Shown: piece after piece, positions 1 through 7,823 of the stretch
How positions within the stretch are numbered: the stretch's first letter is position 1
Layout of the letters: each line of letters begins with the position of its first letter
From: Legionella londiniensis
Lineage (GTDB): Bacteria > Pseudomonadota > Gammaproteobacteria > Legionellales > Legionellaceae
Length of the DNA stretch: 64,000 nucleotides
Assembly (NCBI RefSeq): GCF_001467825.1
Contig: NZ_LNYK01000033.1
Coordinates: 124,948 to 188,947 of the forward strand
Direction of reading: 5' to 3'
The notes under the pieces: model-generated
The model's input: the letters and a program-made list of their open reading frames with translations, nothing else
What the model was told of the DNA's origin: nothing
Database searches by the model: none
Position numbers and translations under genes: made by a program

Positions 1-879
1 CTGCTTAAAAATTGAATTGGCGCTATCACCGAAGCTAGCCTTGAGCACTTCAAGGCTTGTTACTCTGCCTTCAAGGGTGTCGCCAAGCACTTTATTTTGT
101 TCAAAAATCTCTTTCAACATGAAGTGGCGATAGCCGTCTTTATTCACGGCATAGATATCGTCCTTTAAATGATGCGCTTTCCGCCCTACGGATTGATTAT
201 CGGCATTGAATATCTCAACACCTTCTGCCGTAAGCCGTGCGCTGTCGCCTTCTTCAAGATAAATGACCTTTTGCGCAAAAGAGCGCAAGGCCAAGGCATC
301 GGATGCAATAAAGGTTTCATCAATGCCGAGACCAATCACCAAAGGGCTGCCCTTGCGCACCGCAACCAATTCATGAGGATAGTCGCGATGGATAACACCC
401 AGGGAAAAAGCGCCCTGCATCCTTGCTGCTGTTTTTTGCACGGCAGCAAGGAGGGATCGCATCATTTGATAATGATAATGAATAAGGTGGGCTGCAACTT
501 CAGTATCGGTTTCGGAAGTAAACACGTATCCTAATGCCTGTAATTCGCGGCGTAATTCCTCATGATTTTCTATAATGCCATTGTGCACCACAGCAATTTC
601 TTCGTGAGAGGTATGCGGATGGGCGTTTAATTCGCAGGGTTTGCCATGGGTGGCCCAACGGGTATGAGCGATACCGGTATTTCCATTCAAGGCTTTGGAA
701 TCCAAAGCATCGGCAAGCGATTGCACTTTCCCCAACATACGAAGGCGCATGAGCTGCTTATCAGAATTAATAATTGCCAAGCCTGCGGAATCATAGCCTC
801 TGTATTCTAGCCGGCGCAAACCTTCCAGCAAGATTTTGCTGATTTCCCTATGCGACACCGCCCCCATTATCCCGCACAT
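1..879 (-). CDS. glmS: Glutamine-fructose-6-phosphate aminotransferase, N-terminal part (cut by window edge)
   Basis: GlmS makes glucosamine-6-phosphate from fructose-6-phosphate and glutamine, the first step of UDP-GlcNAc synthesis for peptidoglycan and LPS. Reading the minus strand, the protein begins MCGIMGAVSHREI, so Cys2 is the N-terminal nucleophile of the class II glutamine amidotransferase domain once Met1 is removed. The family motif EYRGYDSAG follows, and then HTRWATHGKP and HNGIIENHEELR. About 293 residues are visible: the whole glutaminase domain and the linker into the first SIS isomerase domain. The rest lies beyond position 1. The start at 879 is supported by GAGGAG about 8 bases upstream. 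No sign of a glmS ribozyme is seen, as expected for a gammaproteobacterium. Confidence 0.95.
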   Translation of the reverse strand, partial: MCGIMGAVSHREISKILLEGLRRLEYRGYDSAGLAIINSDKQLMRLRMLGKVQSLADALDSKALNGNTGIAHTRWATHGKPCELNAHPHTSHEEIAVVHNGIIENHEELRRELQALGYVFTSETDTEVAAHLIHYHYQMMRSLLAAVQKTAARMQGAFSLGVIHRDYPHELVAVRKGSPLVIGLGIDETFIASDALALRSFAQKVIYLEEGDSARLTAEGVEIFNADNQSVGRKAHHLKDDIYAVNKDGYRHFMLKEIFEQNKVLGDTLEGRVTSLEVLKASFGDSANSIFKQ

Positions 880-959
880 ATATGTTTACTCCTCAAATTG
901 GCAAAAGAATTGCAATAAAAAGCACGAATTATGCCATAATTATCCTGAATTAGTTAGGT

Positions 960-1085
960 TTACACATTGTTTCTGCAGAGCCTATGCATGAAAAAACTCT
1001 TGGCTTCTACATCCCACAGGAACAAGTCGCGGGACGCAGGGATAGGAGCCAAGTTGACCTCATCTAATTTAAGTTTGATTTTCAT
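960..1085 (-). CDS. Possible 41-aa small ORF carried by a dispersed repeat (copy A)
   Basis: The open frame starts ATG 25 bases after the smpB stop, on the same strand, and reads MKIKLKLDEVNLAPIPASRD and onward to 41 residues. A related frame occurs in the second copy of the repeat near 49 kb, where it reads MKIKLESDEVNLTPISVSRD. The shared start codon and reading frame hint at coding. However, five of the six differences in the shared 22 codons change the amino acid, which argues against purifying selection on a protein. No clear ribosome binding site is seen. It may simply be a non-coding repeat that happens to be open. Confidence 0.25.
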   Translation of the reverse strand: MKIKLKLDEVNLAPIPASRDLFLWDVEAKSFFMHRLCRNNV

Positions 1086-1096
1086 GCGCGGGCCCT
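975..1096. repeat. Dispersed repeat, copy A (partner at 48881-49046)
   Basis: The core at 1021-1096 matches 48971-49046 at 68 of 76 positions, and all eight differences are transitions. A further block at 975-1019 matches 48881-48924 more weakly, with mostly transition differences and one single-base indel. Copy A lacks the roughly 46-base hairpin-forming segment present in copy B and has lost one arm of the CCGCGA/TCGCGG palindrome. It sits between smpB and glmS. It looks like a member of an intergenic repeat family of the REP-like kind; no named family is recognised. Confidence 0.8.
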
Positions 1097-1110
1097 CATT
1101 GTTTCTGAAC

Positions 1111-1578
1111 TCAACGGCTTTTCAAAACGCGCGCTCTTGTTCGCTGCCAGTCCCGCTCTTTGATTGTATCGCGTTTATCATGGCTTTTCTTGCCCTTGGC
1201 CAAAGCTATCTTGATTTTAATAAGGCTTTTTTTCCAGTATAGCGACAAAGGAACCAAAGTATATCCCTGACGCTCAACATGGCCAATTAACTTGCTCAGC
1301 TCCCGCCGGTTCAACAGCAACTTTCGGGTGCGCGAGGGATCAGCTGGAACATGAGTGGACGCTGTAGGCAACGGTTGAATTTGGGCGCCTAAAAGCCAGG
1401 CCTCGCCATGCTTGATGATGACATGCGCATCGGCAATATTGACTTTCCCGGCCCGCAAGCTTTTCACTTCCCAGCCTTCAAGTGCGATGCCAGCTTCATA
1501 TTCATCCTCAATAAAATAGTCAAACCTTGCTTTTTTATTAACGACTATGGTGCCGCTATCTTGTTTTTTGCTGGTCAT
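1111..1578 (-). CDS. smpB: SsrA-binding protein SmpB
   Basis: SmpB binds tmRNA and brings it to stalled ribosomes for trans-translation. The 155-residue length is normal for the family. Typical segments are visible: an N-terminal [20 protein letters not shown], then [30 protein letters not shown], and a basic C-terminal tail ([19 protein letters not shown]...) that folds in the mRNA channel. The gene is divergent from bcp, with about 100 bases between them. The tmRNA gene ssrA, often close by in other genomes, was not found in the adjacent sequence. Confidence 0.97.
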   Translation of the reverse strand: MTSKKQDSGTIVVNKKARFDYFIEDEYEAGIALEGWEVKSLRAGKVNIADAHVIIKHGEAWLLGAQIQPLPTASTHVPADPSRTRKLLLNRRELSKLIGHVERQGYTLVPLSLYWKKSLIKIKIALAKGKKSHDKRDTIKERDWQRTRARVLKSR

Positions 1579-1678
1579 AACTTACCTGACAACTCATTTT
1601 TTATACCGCTGCAGTTTTTATTGCAGCTACAAACCAGGTAGGATAGCATGAAGTGCGGGCAATGCAGGAGATATTTAG

Positions 1679-2170
1679 ATGGATACAGGTCAAAAATTAC
1701 CAAATTATCATTTTACAGCCACCGGCAATCTGCAGGGAAATCTTGCCGACTACCGCGGGCAATGGCTCATTTTATATTTTTATCCCAAAGACGCCACCCC
1801 AGGATGCACGACAGAAGGCCAGAATTTCCGTGATTTAGGGCCTGAGTTTTCCGCCTTGAATACAGTGATTTTTGGCATTTCCCGGGACAGTTTGCAAGCC
1901 CATGAAAACTTTAAGCGCAAGCAGCAGTTTCCTTTTGAATTAATCAGTGATGCTGATGAAACACTTTGCCAGATGCTTGATGTGATTAAAATGAAAAACA
2001 TGTACGGAAAGCAAGTGCGCGGCATTGAGCGCAGTACCTTTCTCATTGACCCTGAAGGGGTTATTCGCCACATCTGGCGCAAGGTCAAAGTGGAGGGGCA
2101 TGCGCAGGAAGTGTTGCAAACGCTTAAAAACCTTCAGCAGCAATCTGGAATAACAGCTTCGGACATTTAA
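1679..2170 (+). CDS. bcp: Thioredoxin-dependent peroxiredoxin, Bcp/PrxQ family
   Basis: This 163-residue thiol peroxidase should reduce H2O2 and organic hydroperoxides in the cytoplasm. The peroxidatic site is YPKDATPGCTTEGQNFRD with Cys43. In E. coli Bcp a resolving cysteine lies five residues later; here that position (48) is Gln. The only other cysteine seen is Cys97, in a helix position where E. coli Bcp has its third cysteine. The enzyme may therefore be a 1-Cys variant. The start at 1679 is preceded by AGGAG; other upstream starts give different frames. It is divergent from smpB and is followed in the same direction by the PIN-PhoH gene. Confidence 0.93.
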   Translation: MDTGQKLPNYHFTATGNLQGNLADYRGQWLILYFYPKDATPGCTTEGQNFRDLGPEFSALNTVIFGISRDSLQAHENFKRKQQFPFELISDADETLCQMLDVIKMKNMYGKQVRGIERSTFLIDPEGVIRHIWRKVKVEGHAQEVLQTLKNLQQQSGITASDI

Positions 2171-2242
2171 ACTTTAATCTGCACTTGACTGGGATCAGAA
2201 GCCTAATCAAAATGATATTTTCAGCCGTAAACAGGTAGACGC

Positions 2243-2899
2243 ATGGAACAATCACCGCAGGGAAAAAAACTTTTTGTTCTGGATACGAATATCTTAATGC
2301 ATGACCCCACTGCTATTTTCCGGTTTGAAGAACATGATATTTATCTACCGATGGTTGTCCTTGAAGAATTAGACAATCACAAAACAGGCCTGTCGGAACT
2401 TGCTCGAAATGTCCGCCAAACCAACCGCATGCTCGTGGAAATCATGAGCAAGGCTAACCATGAGCAAATAGTCGCAGGGTTACCCATTCCCAATTTTCTT
2501 GATTCCGAAAAGGTAAAAAGCAGCGGCAGGCTTTTTTTTCAAACAGATGACTTTGAGCCCTTGCGCCCGACATCCCTGCCGGGGCATAAAGTGGACAACA
2601 CCCTTTTGGCGACAGCTGTCGGCTTACAGAAAAAATACCCTGACAGGCAAATCATTATTATTTCCAAAGATATTAACCTTCGCATCAAGGCAGGCATCAT
2701 CGGAATTCGCGCGGAAGATTATTACAATGACAAGGTTCTTGATGATGTTAATCTTTTGCATAGCGGCTTGCATATTCTTGAAAATGACTTCTGGGAAAGC
2801 CATGGCAAAAATATGGAAGCCTGGCAGGAAAGCGGCAAAACCTTTTATCGCATCAGCGGCCCTTTAACCCATCACTGGAGAACCCCAATGACTGCCTGA
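2243..2899 (+). pseudogene. PIN-domain half of a frameshifted PhoH2-like protein
   Basis: The family is a PIN ribonuclease domain fused to a PhoH ATPase (PhoH2/YlaK type, about 460-470 residues). This ORF gives the first 218 residues: a PIN domain starting FVLDTNILMHD, with acidic positions in VLEELDNHK, KVDNTLLATAV and IISKDINLRIKA, then the family linker ending TFYRISGPL. The frame then breaks at a run of four C at 2883-2886 and stops 13 bases later. Adding one C would join it in frame with the downstream ATPase half (through PNDCLSTANDEFQ), giving a protein of about 468 residues. Either a true mutation or a homopolymer sequencing error explains this. If real, the separate PIN domain could still be made. 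Confidence 0.85.
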
Positions 2900-2928
2900 G
2901 TACGGCCAATGATGAATTTCAAGCCATT

Positions 2929-3648
2929 GTGCGTGATATCAAAGAAGGGCAGGCAGTTGTCGAGGTGGCTCGGGATTATACCCAGGAAAAGCATGCCGTA
3001 TGGGGGATAACAGCCCGAAATCTCGAACAGAATTTTGCCTTTAATTTGCTGCTTGACCCGGATATTGATTTTGTAACCCTGCAGGGTTCTGCAGGAACCG
3101 GCAAAACCCTGCTAACCATCGCGGCAGGCTTGGTCCAGGTCATGGATTTAAAGCGTTACACTGAAATCATTATGACCAGAGTGACGATTCCCGTCGGTGA
3201 AGATATTGGTTTTCTGCCGGGAACGGAAGAAGAAAAAATGACCCCATGGATGGGGGCCTTGATGGATAATCTTGAAGTTTTGCATAGCGCGCAGGAAGGA
3301 GGAAGCTTTGGCCGAAACGCAACCCAGGACTTGCTGCAGAGTAAAATCAAGATCCGCTCTTTAAACTATATGAGAGGCCGCACCTTTTTAAATCGCTTCA
3401 TCATCATAGATGAAGCTCAAAACCTCACGTCAAAACAGATTAAAACCTTGGTAACCCGCGCAGGTCCCGGCAGTAAAATTGTATGCCTGGGTGACATCAA
3501 ACAAATTGACACACCCTATCTGAGCGAGACCACTTCGGGGCTGACTTTCGCAGTGGATCGATTTAAACATTGGCAACACAGCGCCCATATGAATTTGACC
3601 CGCGGTGAACGTTCAAGGCTTGCCTATTTTGCCGCCGAGAATTTGTAA
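2929..3648 (+). pseudogene. PhoH ATPase half of the frameshifted PhoH2-like protein
   Basis: This is the RNA-helicase-like ATPase part of the PIN-PhoH protein. The Walker A motif is LQGSAGTGKTLL, Walker B is FIIIDEAQNLT, and the PhoH signature region follows (GPGSKIVCLGDIKQIDTPYL). The homologous reading frame is open further upstream, back to about 2884, but contains no ATG. The first usable start is a GTG at 2929, with no ribosome binding site, so independent translation is doubtful. The C-terminus ends normally. A one-base change in the C-run at 2883-2886 would restore the intact gene. A possible terminator follows. Confidence 0.85.
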
Positions 3649-3661
3649 GTATATGAGCAGC

Positions 3662-3690
3662 CTGCCATCAAAAAAACAGGCAGTTTCTTT
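3662..3690 (+). terminator. Possible rho-independent terminator after the PhoH gene
   Basis: A five-base-pair stem CTGCC/GGCAG with an A-rich loop is followed by TTTCTTT. It lies between the PhoH stop and guaC. The stem is short, so confidence is moderate. Confidence 0.45.
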
Positions 3691-3754
3691 ACCTCAGAAG
3701 GATATGTTATAATTTTTTGCCATTTTTTACAGTATCAATGCTTTAGGAATCATC

Positions 3755-4768
3755 ATGTCAAGTCATGCCATTACCTTCGATGACGTATTACTCGTGCCCT
3801 CTTACAACCACCATGAATCAAGACGTGTGGTCAATATCAGCATGACAGACCGTCGAGGCAAGCTTACCTTAGAGCTTCCTGTCATCAGTTCCAACATGGA
3901 TACCATCACTGAAAGCAAAATGGCCAATTTCATGTATTCCAAAGGCGGTATTGGCGCTTTGCATCGTTTTTTAAGCATTGAGGATAACATCCGCGAATTT
4001 AAGGCATGCGTGGGACCGGTGTTTGTATCTATCGGTTGCAGTGATGCCGAACTGGAGCGCGCGGAAGCCTTACGTGATGCGGGCGCTGACTATTTTTGCG
4101 TGGATGTGGCGCATGCCCATGCCAAATACGTTGGAAAAACATTAAAAAATCTTCGTCAACTATTAGGCAGCCGCTGCATCATGGCCGGAAATGTGGCCAC
4201 CTATGCAGGAGCTGATTATCTCGCCTCATGTGGCGCTGATATCATCAAGGCAGGCATTGGCGGCGGCTCAGTCTGCAGCACCCGCATTAAAACAGGCTTT
4301 GGCGTCCCCATGCTGACCTGCATCCAGGATTGCGCGCGAACTGACCGCTCCATTGTAGCTGACGGCGGCATCCGCACTTCGGGAGATATCGTCAAGGCTT
4401 TAGCATTCGGCGCAGATTTTGTAATGATTGGCGGCATGCTGGCAGGCACTGATCCGACGCCTGGGAAAGTCATTACCCGCGATGACGGCACGCAAGTTAA
4501 ATATTATCGCGGCATGGCATCGCGCGAAGCACAGGAAGATTTTTTAGGACAAATGCATGAATGGAAAACAGCAGAAGGCGTTGCAACTGAGGTTCCCTAT
4601 CGTGCCGAAGCGGATCACATCATCGCCGATATCATCGGCGGTTTACGTTCCGGTTTAACCTACGCCGGCGCAGACTCCATCAGCGAGCTGCAGCGCAAGC
4701 TGAACTATGTCCTGATCACCCAGGCCGGCAAGCTCGAAAGCATGCCGCACAAACTCCTGGAGCACTGA
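3755..4768 (+). CDS. guaC: GMP reductase (IMPDH/GMPR family without CBS domains)
   Basis: GMP reductase converts GMP to IMP with NADPH in purine salvage. The 337-residue protein has the TIM-barrel start ITFDDVLLVPSYN, the catalytic loop GIGGGSVCSTRIKTGFG (Cys174 as nucleophile), and the nucleotide-binding segments IVADGGIRTSGDIVKALAFGA and MIGGMLAG. The C-terminal flap EGVATEVPYR followed by IIGGLRSGLTYAGA is closer to GMP reductase than to IMP dehydrogenase. The CBS pair of GuaB is absent and the length matches GuaC. The loop reads GIGGG rather than the usual GIGPG. A CBS-less IMP dehydrogenase is the alternative. Confidence 0.82.
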   Translation: MSSHAITFDDVLLVPSYNHHESRRVVNISMTDRRGKLTLELPVISSNMDTITESKMANFMYSKGGIGALHRFLSIEDNIREFKACVGPVFVSIGCSDAELERAEALRDAGADYFCVDVAHAHAKYVGKTLKNLRQLLGSRCIMAGNVATYAGADYLASCGADIIKAGIGGGSVCSTRIKTGFGVPMLTCIQDCARTDRSIVADGGIRTSGDIVKALAFGADFVMIGGMLAGTDPTPGKVITRDDGTQVKYYRGMASREAQEDFLGQMHEWKTAEGVATEVPYRAEADHIIADIIGGLRSGLTYAGADSISELQRKLNYVLITQAGKLESMPHKLLEH

Positions 4769-4793
4769 TTGATCCAAATAGAGATATCATCCC

Positions 4794-5795
4794 TCACCCG
4801 ACAGGTGCGTTTGGAGAGTTGGAAACCTCGCTGGTTTGTTGCTGCTGGGGTTGCTGCTGTTGTTGCTGGGCTTGTTTTTGTTCATTGACCGTTTCATCAT
4901 TTTTAGCCATCACCTCTTGAGTTTGGCCGTTATTTTTGCCCGGAACTCCCTCTGTACTGGACAAGGGAGTCATGTTATCCAATTGCTGAGAACTTTTTTT
5001 ATCTTGACTCAGATTAACTTCTTCACCGGCTATGTCGCTATTTTCTATAGTGCTTGCGGTTTTCGACTGTGAAAGGTCTGGATTGCTTTCCATTTCCACA
5101 GTTTGCTGTTGTTGTGATTCCCCTGGGGTCTTGTTGGCAACCTCATCCTGCTCTTCCACTACACCTCCTGGTCCGTCGTTGGCTTCAGGCGTTTTCTTTT
5201 TTACTTCGTCCTGGGTTTCTTCTTCCTGCTCTTGTTGTTGTTCTTTTTCTTCTTTTTTTATTTGTTTTTCCTCCTCTTTCATCTCGGCGTTTTCCATTCC
5301 TTTATCATTTTTTTGAAATATACTTTTAACGCCATCTACAATTTTTTGTACAATCTGATCTTGAAGTGATTTTAGTTTTTGCTTAATGCCTGTTTTCTCG
5401 GCAATTACATCGCCCAACTCCTCAAATGCCTTTGCTACCATATCCATTGTTTCAAGCAGCGCTTTTACATCAGGACTAAGGCCTTGGGCTGCTGAGGCTA
5501 AAGCACCAAGGGTCTCACTTTTCTTCTCTTCTTCCTCATCCTTTTTTGCTTTTTTATTGACGTCTTCTGTATTATCTTTTGATTCTGGGGTATATAAAGG
5601 CGTGCTTTTCTTTTTTTCTTCTTCTTTCTTCGCTTCTTCCTGTTTCGATTGCTCATCCTTGTTTTGTTGTTCTTTGACAGCCTCATCCTTTGGCACATCG
5701 CTTACCGTCTGTTCATTTTGCGCGTCTTTATTTGGAGCAATATTCTGGTTCTCCTGGCTTGGGTTGTTTTTAGGGTCTTGATCACCGTTAGGCAT
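4794..5795 (-). CDS. Low-complexity, highly charged Q/E/K-rich protein of unknown function
   Basis: No known domain is recognised in this 333-residue protein. The first ~95 residues are disordered and rich in E, K, Q and N. A central segment of about 70 residues, starting LGALASAAQGLSPDVKALL and ending KIVDGVKSIF, looks helical and amphipathic and is the only ordered-looking part. Then follow long E/K/Q-rich stretches and polyglutamine runs near the C-terminus. There is no signal peptide or membrane segment. The ATG at 5795 has GGAG nine bases upstream, so translation is plausible. It is convergent with guaC. A secreted effector is one possibility in Legionellales, but the sequence alone does not show it. 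Confidence 0.7.
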   Translation of the reverse strand: MPNGDQDPKNNPSQENQNIAPNKDAQNEQTVSDVPKDEAVKEQQNKDEQSKQEEAKKEEEKKKSTPLYTPESKDNTEDVNKKAKKDEEEEKKSETLGALASAAQGLSPDVKALLETMDMVAKAFEELGDVIAEKTGIKQKLKSLQDQIVQKIVDGVKSIFQKNDKGMENAEMKEEEKQIKKEEKEQQQEQEEETQDEVKKKTPEANDGPGGVVEEQDEVANKTPGESQQQQTVEMESNPDLSQSKTASTIENSDIAGEEVNLSQDKKSSQQLDNMTPLSSTEGVPGKNNGQTQEVMAKNDETVNEQKQAQQQQQQPQQQQTSEVSNSPNAPVG

Positions 5796-5986
5796 AGGAA
5801 AAATCTCCGGCTTGGATTCAAATCATTTATAATTAATTATAGACAGAGGCATACGCAGTTGCATGTTAATCGTACAATTTAGGTGCATCATTAATGTATA
5901 CTATAACCTTTAATGCTTCAAAGATAATAAGTGGGCGCATATTTTTTCATTTTCTTTGCAAAATTTTTTGCCAATAGAGAGCTTGG

Positions 5987-6775
5987 ATGAACATACATGA
6001 TTTTCGATATCTGTGGCGCGGAAAAACAATTGGGATATTAAGCCCGGATGATGCGCATCTGTTAAAGAGCATCGATCAGCGTCTGGCTGGCAGAGAGCGG
6101 GCATTACTCCTGTTGCATGGCTTTTCTTCATCGCCTGCTGTATTCCGCGAACTCTCACCGGCCTTAATCGGCATGTATGACGCCGTGGTTTGCCCCGTTC
6201 TGCCGGGACATGGCGAGACGCTAGAGGCTTTTGCCAGGGCAGAAGCGAAGGACTGGCTGCGGGCTTCAGAAAACGCACTCTCTAGCTTGCAGAATGAGTA
6301 CGAAGAAATCGATGTTATGGGGCTCTCTTTAGGTGGGTTACTGGCCTGTCATTTAAGCACGCTTTTTCCTGTCAGACGTTTGTATTTACTGGCTCCGGCT
6401 CTTGCGCTGCAATTAAATATTCCGCCTTACCTTAGGCTTGCGCGCATTTTACATCGCCTGGGATTTCAGTACCTGCGCAATCGAGCCGGCAACCTTTTTA
6501 GCCACCGATTTGCGGAGCTTGCTTACCGCCAGCTGCCACTGACTTCCATCATAGAAGTGCTCAACCTGATTCAGGAGTTCAGGTTTAACAAGCCATCCTG
6601 CCCGGTGGATGTATTTTTAGGCAAATTTGACAAAGTCATCAATTCACGACAGATAGAAAAAATATTTAGCGACCTGGGGAATGCGCGCATCCACTGGCTT
6701 AACCATTCGGCCCACGTATTGCCTCTGGATGGCGATATCGATACCATCATAGCCAGAGTCAGGGAAAATGCCTGA
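5987..6775 (+). CDS. Alpha/beta hydrolase, carboxylesterase / monoacylglycerol lipase-like
   Basis: This 262-residue serine hydrolase is probably cytoplasmic. The oxyanion region is LLLLHGFSSSP (about 41-50) and the nucleophile elbow is VMGLSLGG with Ser114. The likely acid is Asp215 in LGKFDKVINS and the likely base His243 in NHSAHVLPLDGD, which keeps the order and spacing of Est30/YvaK-like carboxylesterases. The substrate cannot be told from the sequence; medium-chain esters or monoglycerides are typical for the family. It is convergent with the lipoprotein gene downstream, with only nine bases between the stops. Confidence 0.85.
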   Translation: MNIHDFRYLWRGKTIGILSPDDAHLLKSIDQRLAGRERALLLLHGFSSSPAVFRELSPALIGMYDAVVCPVLPGHGETLEAFARAEAKDWLRASENALSSLQNEYEEIDVMGLSLGGLLACHLSTLFPVRRLYLLAPALALQLNIPPYLRLARILHRLGFQYLRNRAGNLFSHRFAELAYRQLPLTSIIEVLNLIQEFRFNKPSCPVDVFLGKFDKVINSRQIEKIFSDLGNARIHWLNHSAHVLPLDGDIDTIIARVRENA

Positions 6776-6784
6776 ATGCCTTGC

Positions 6785-7723
6785 TCACTTATTGTAGCGG
6801 TCATATTCCTGTAAAAAAGGCATGCGCCAATCGCGCATATCAAGTACAGAGCCGTTGAAGGCCATAAAATCAGCACGCATCTCAGGAATGTTATAAAAAT
6901 AAATATCGCTGCCATCACTAGCCAGTGTGCGCTGGCGGTTGACCGCCGAAATTTCAGCCCTTGATTGGCCAAAGGTTTTGACAAAGGCACGCTTTGCGCG
7001 CAAATAACGGCCGTTAAAATGAGCCTTGTCAAAAAGTTCAACATTCATTCGCTCGGCAATCCCGGCAAGCTGCAAAAATGACTCTCCTTTGGCGCGAATA
7101 CAAAGATTTTTACTGTTTACCCAATAAAAACTTAAAAATGCGCCCTCACTCAATTCAATTTTGCGGATATCAGCCTTGCCAGTTAACTGCATTTTAGAAT
7201 TTCCAGCAAGGCTTAATTCAATTTGGTTGCCGTAAATGGTATCAATTTGAGTATATCCTCCCCCTTTAATATCCACTTTACGTAAGCCAATGCCGCCTTT
7301 GATTGTTGTTTTTCCCTTGTTGTCAATGAATAAATCAAGTGAGGGCGTATTGATTCGGCTGATATTGATAACACCTGTGCCCTGATAAGAAAATGACTGA
7401 ATATTTTTCGCATGAATTTCAACTGTAATCCGGCCAAAATCAGGATAACCTTCGCCCAGATGAACCAGCAAAGTCTGATTCCTGACCGATACGGTAGTAC
7501 CTGCCAAATCGCGTGGATCTCCGCGTAAAATCACCTGTGGCCTGGCATAGCCTCCCTTCAAATTGACATCGAACAATCCTTTAATATTGACGTGCGCAAA
7601 TGAAGGCACCGATTTTATCTGCTCAATTCTCTTTCCCTCTGGCGTAACTTGCGGTGTCCGGTGAGTACAGCCTTGCAGAAATAAAAATCCAAGGCATAAA
7701 AAGATGAAAATCTGTCGCCGCAT
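6785..7723 (-). CDS. Lipoprotein with DUF2807-like (auto-transporter head GIN) beta-helix domain
   Basis: The 312-residue protein begins with a lipoprotein signal peptide, MRRQIFIFLCLGFLFLQGC, with LQGC as lipobox and Cys19 as the lipidated residue. The rest is a series of beta-strand repeats (FAHVNIKGLFDVNLKGG, TVSVRNQTLLVHLG, and similar) with the alternating hydrophobic pattern of the GIN/DUF2807 fold. Residue 20 onward has no inner-membrane-retention Asp at +2, so outer-membrane location is likely. The function of this family is not established. It appears to be a single-gene unit. Confidence 0.75.
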   Translation of the reverse strand: MRRQIFIFLCLGFLFLQGCTHRTPQVTPEGKRIEQIKSVPSFAHVNIKGLFDVNLKGGYARPQVILRGDPRDLAGTTVSVRNQTLLVHLGEGYPDFGRITVEIHAKNIQSFSYQGTGVINISRINTPSLDLFIDNKGKTTIKGGIGLRKVDIKGGGYTQIDTIYGNQIELSLAGNSKMQLTGKADIRKIELSEGAFLSFYWVNSKNLCIRAKGESFLQLAGIAERMNVELFDKAHFNGRYLRAKRAFVKTFGQSRAEISAVNRQRTLASDGSDIYFYNIPEMRADFMAFNGSVLDMRDWRMPFLQEYDRYNK

Positions 7724-7823
7724 ACCATTTATCCTGTTGTCATCACTTCATTACATTAGAGGAAGTCCTGTCGCTGTGCAAGCACACGGGTAAAATCCCG
7801 AAGCCTTCGGCTGCAGGGAGGCT

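Noticed and set aside
169-534. 121-aa plus-strand ORF inside glmS
   Set aside because: It lies antisense to the conserved glutaminase domain of glmS.
960-1110. tmRNA (ssrA) beside smpB
   Set aside because: Neither the characteristic tmRNA ends nor a tag-peptide frame is seen; the sequence is the dispersed repeat.
2880-2892. Programmed -1 frameshift in the PIN-PhoH gene
   Set aside because: The shift is in the right direction, but the site (AACCCCA) is not a canonical slippery heptamer and no downstream structure is evident. A lost C is simpler.
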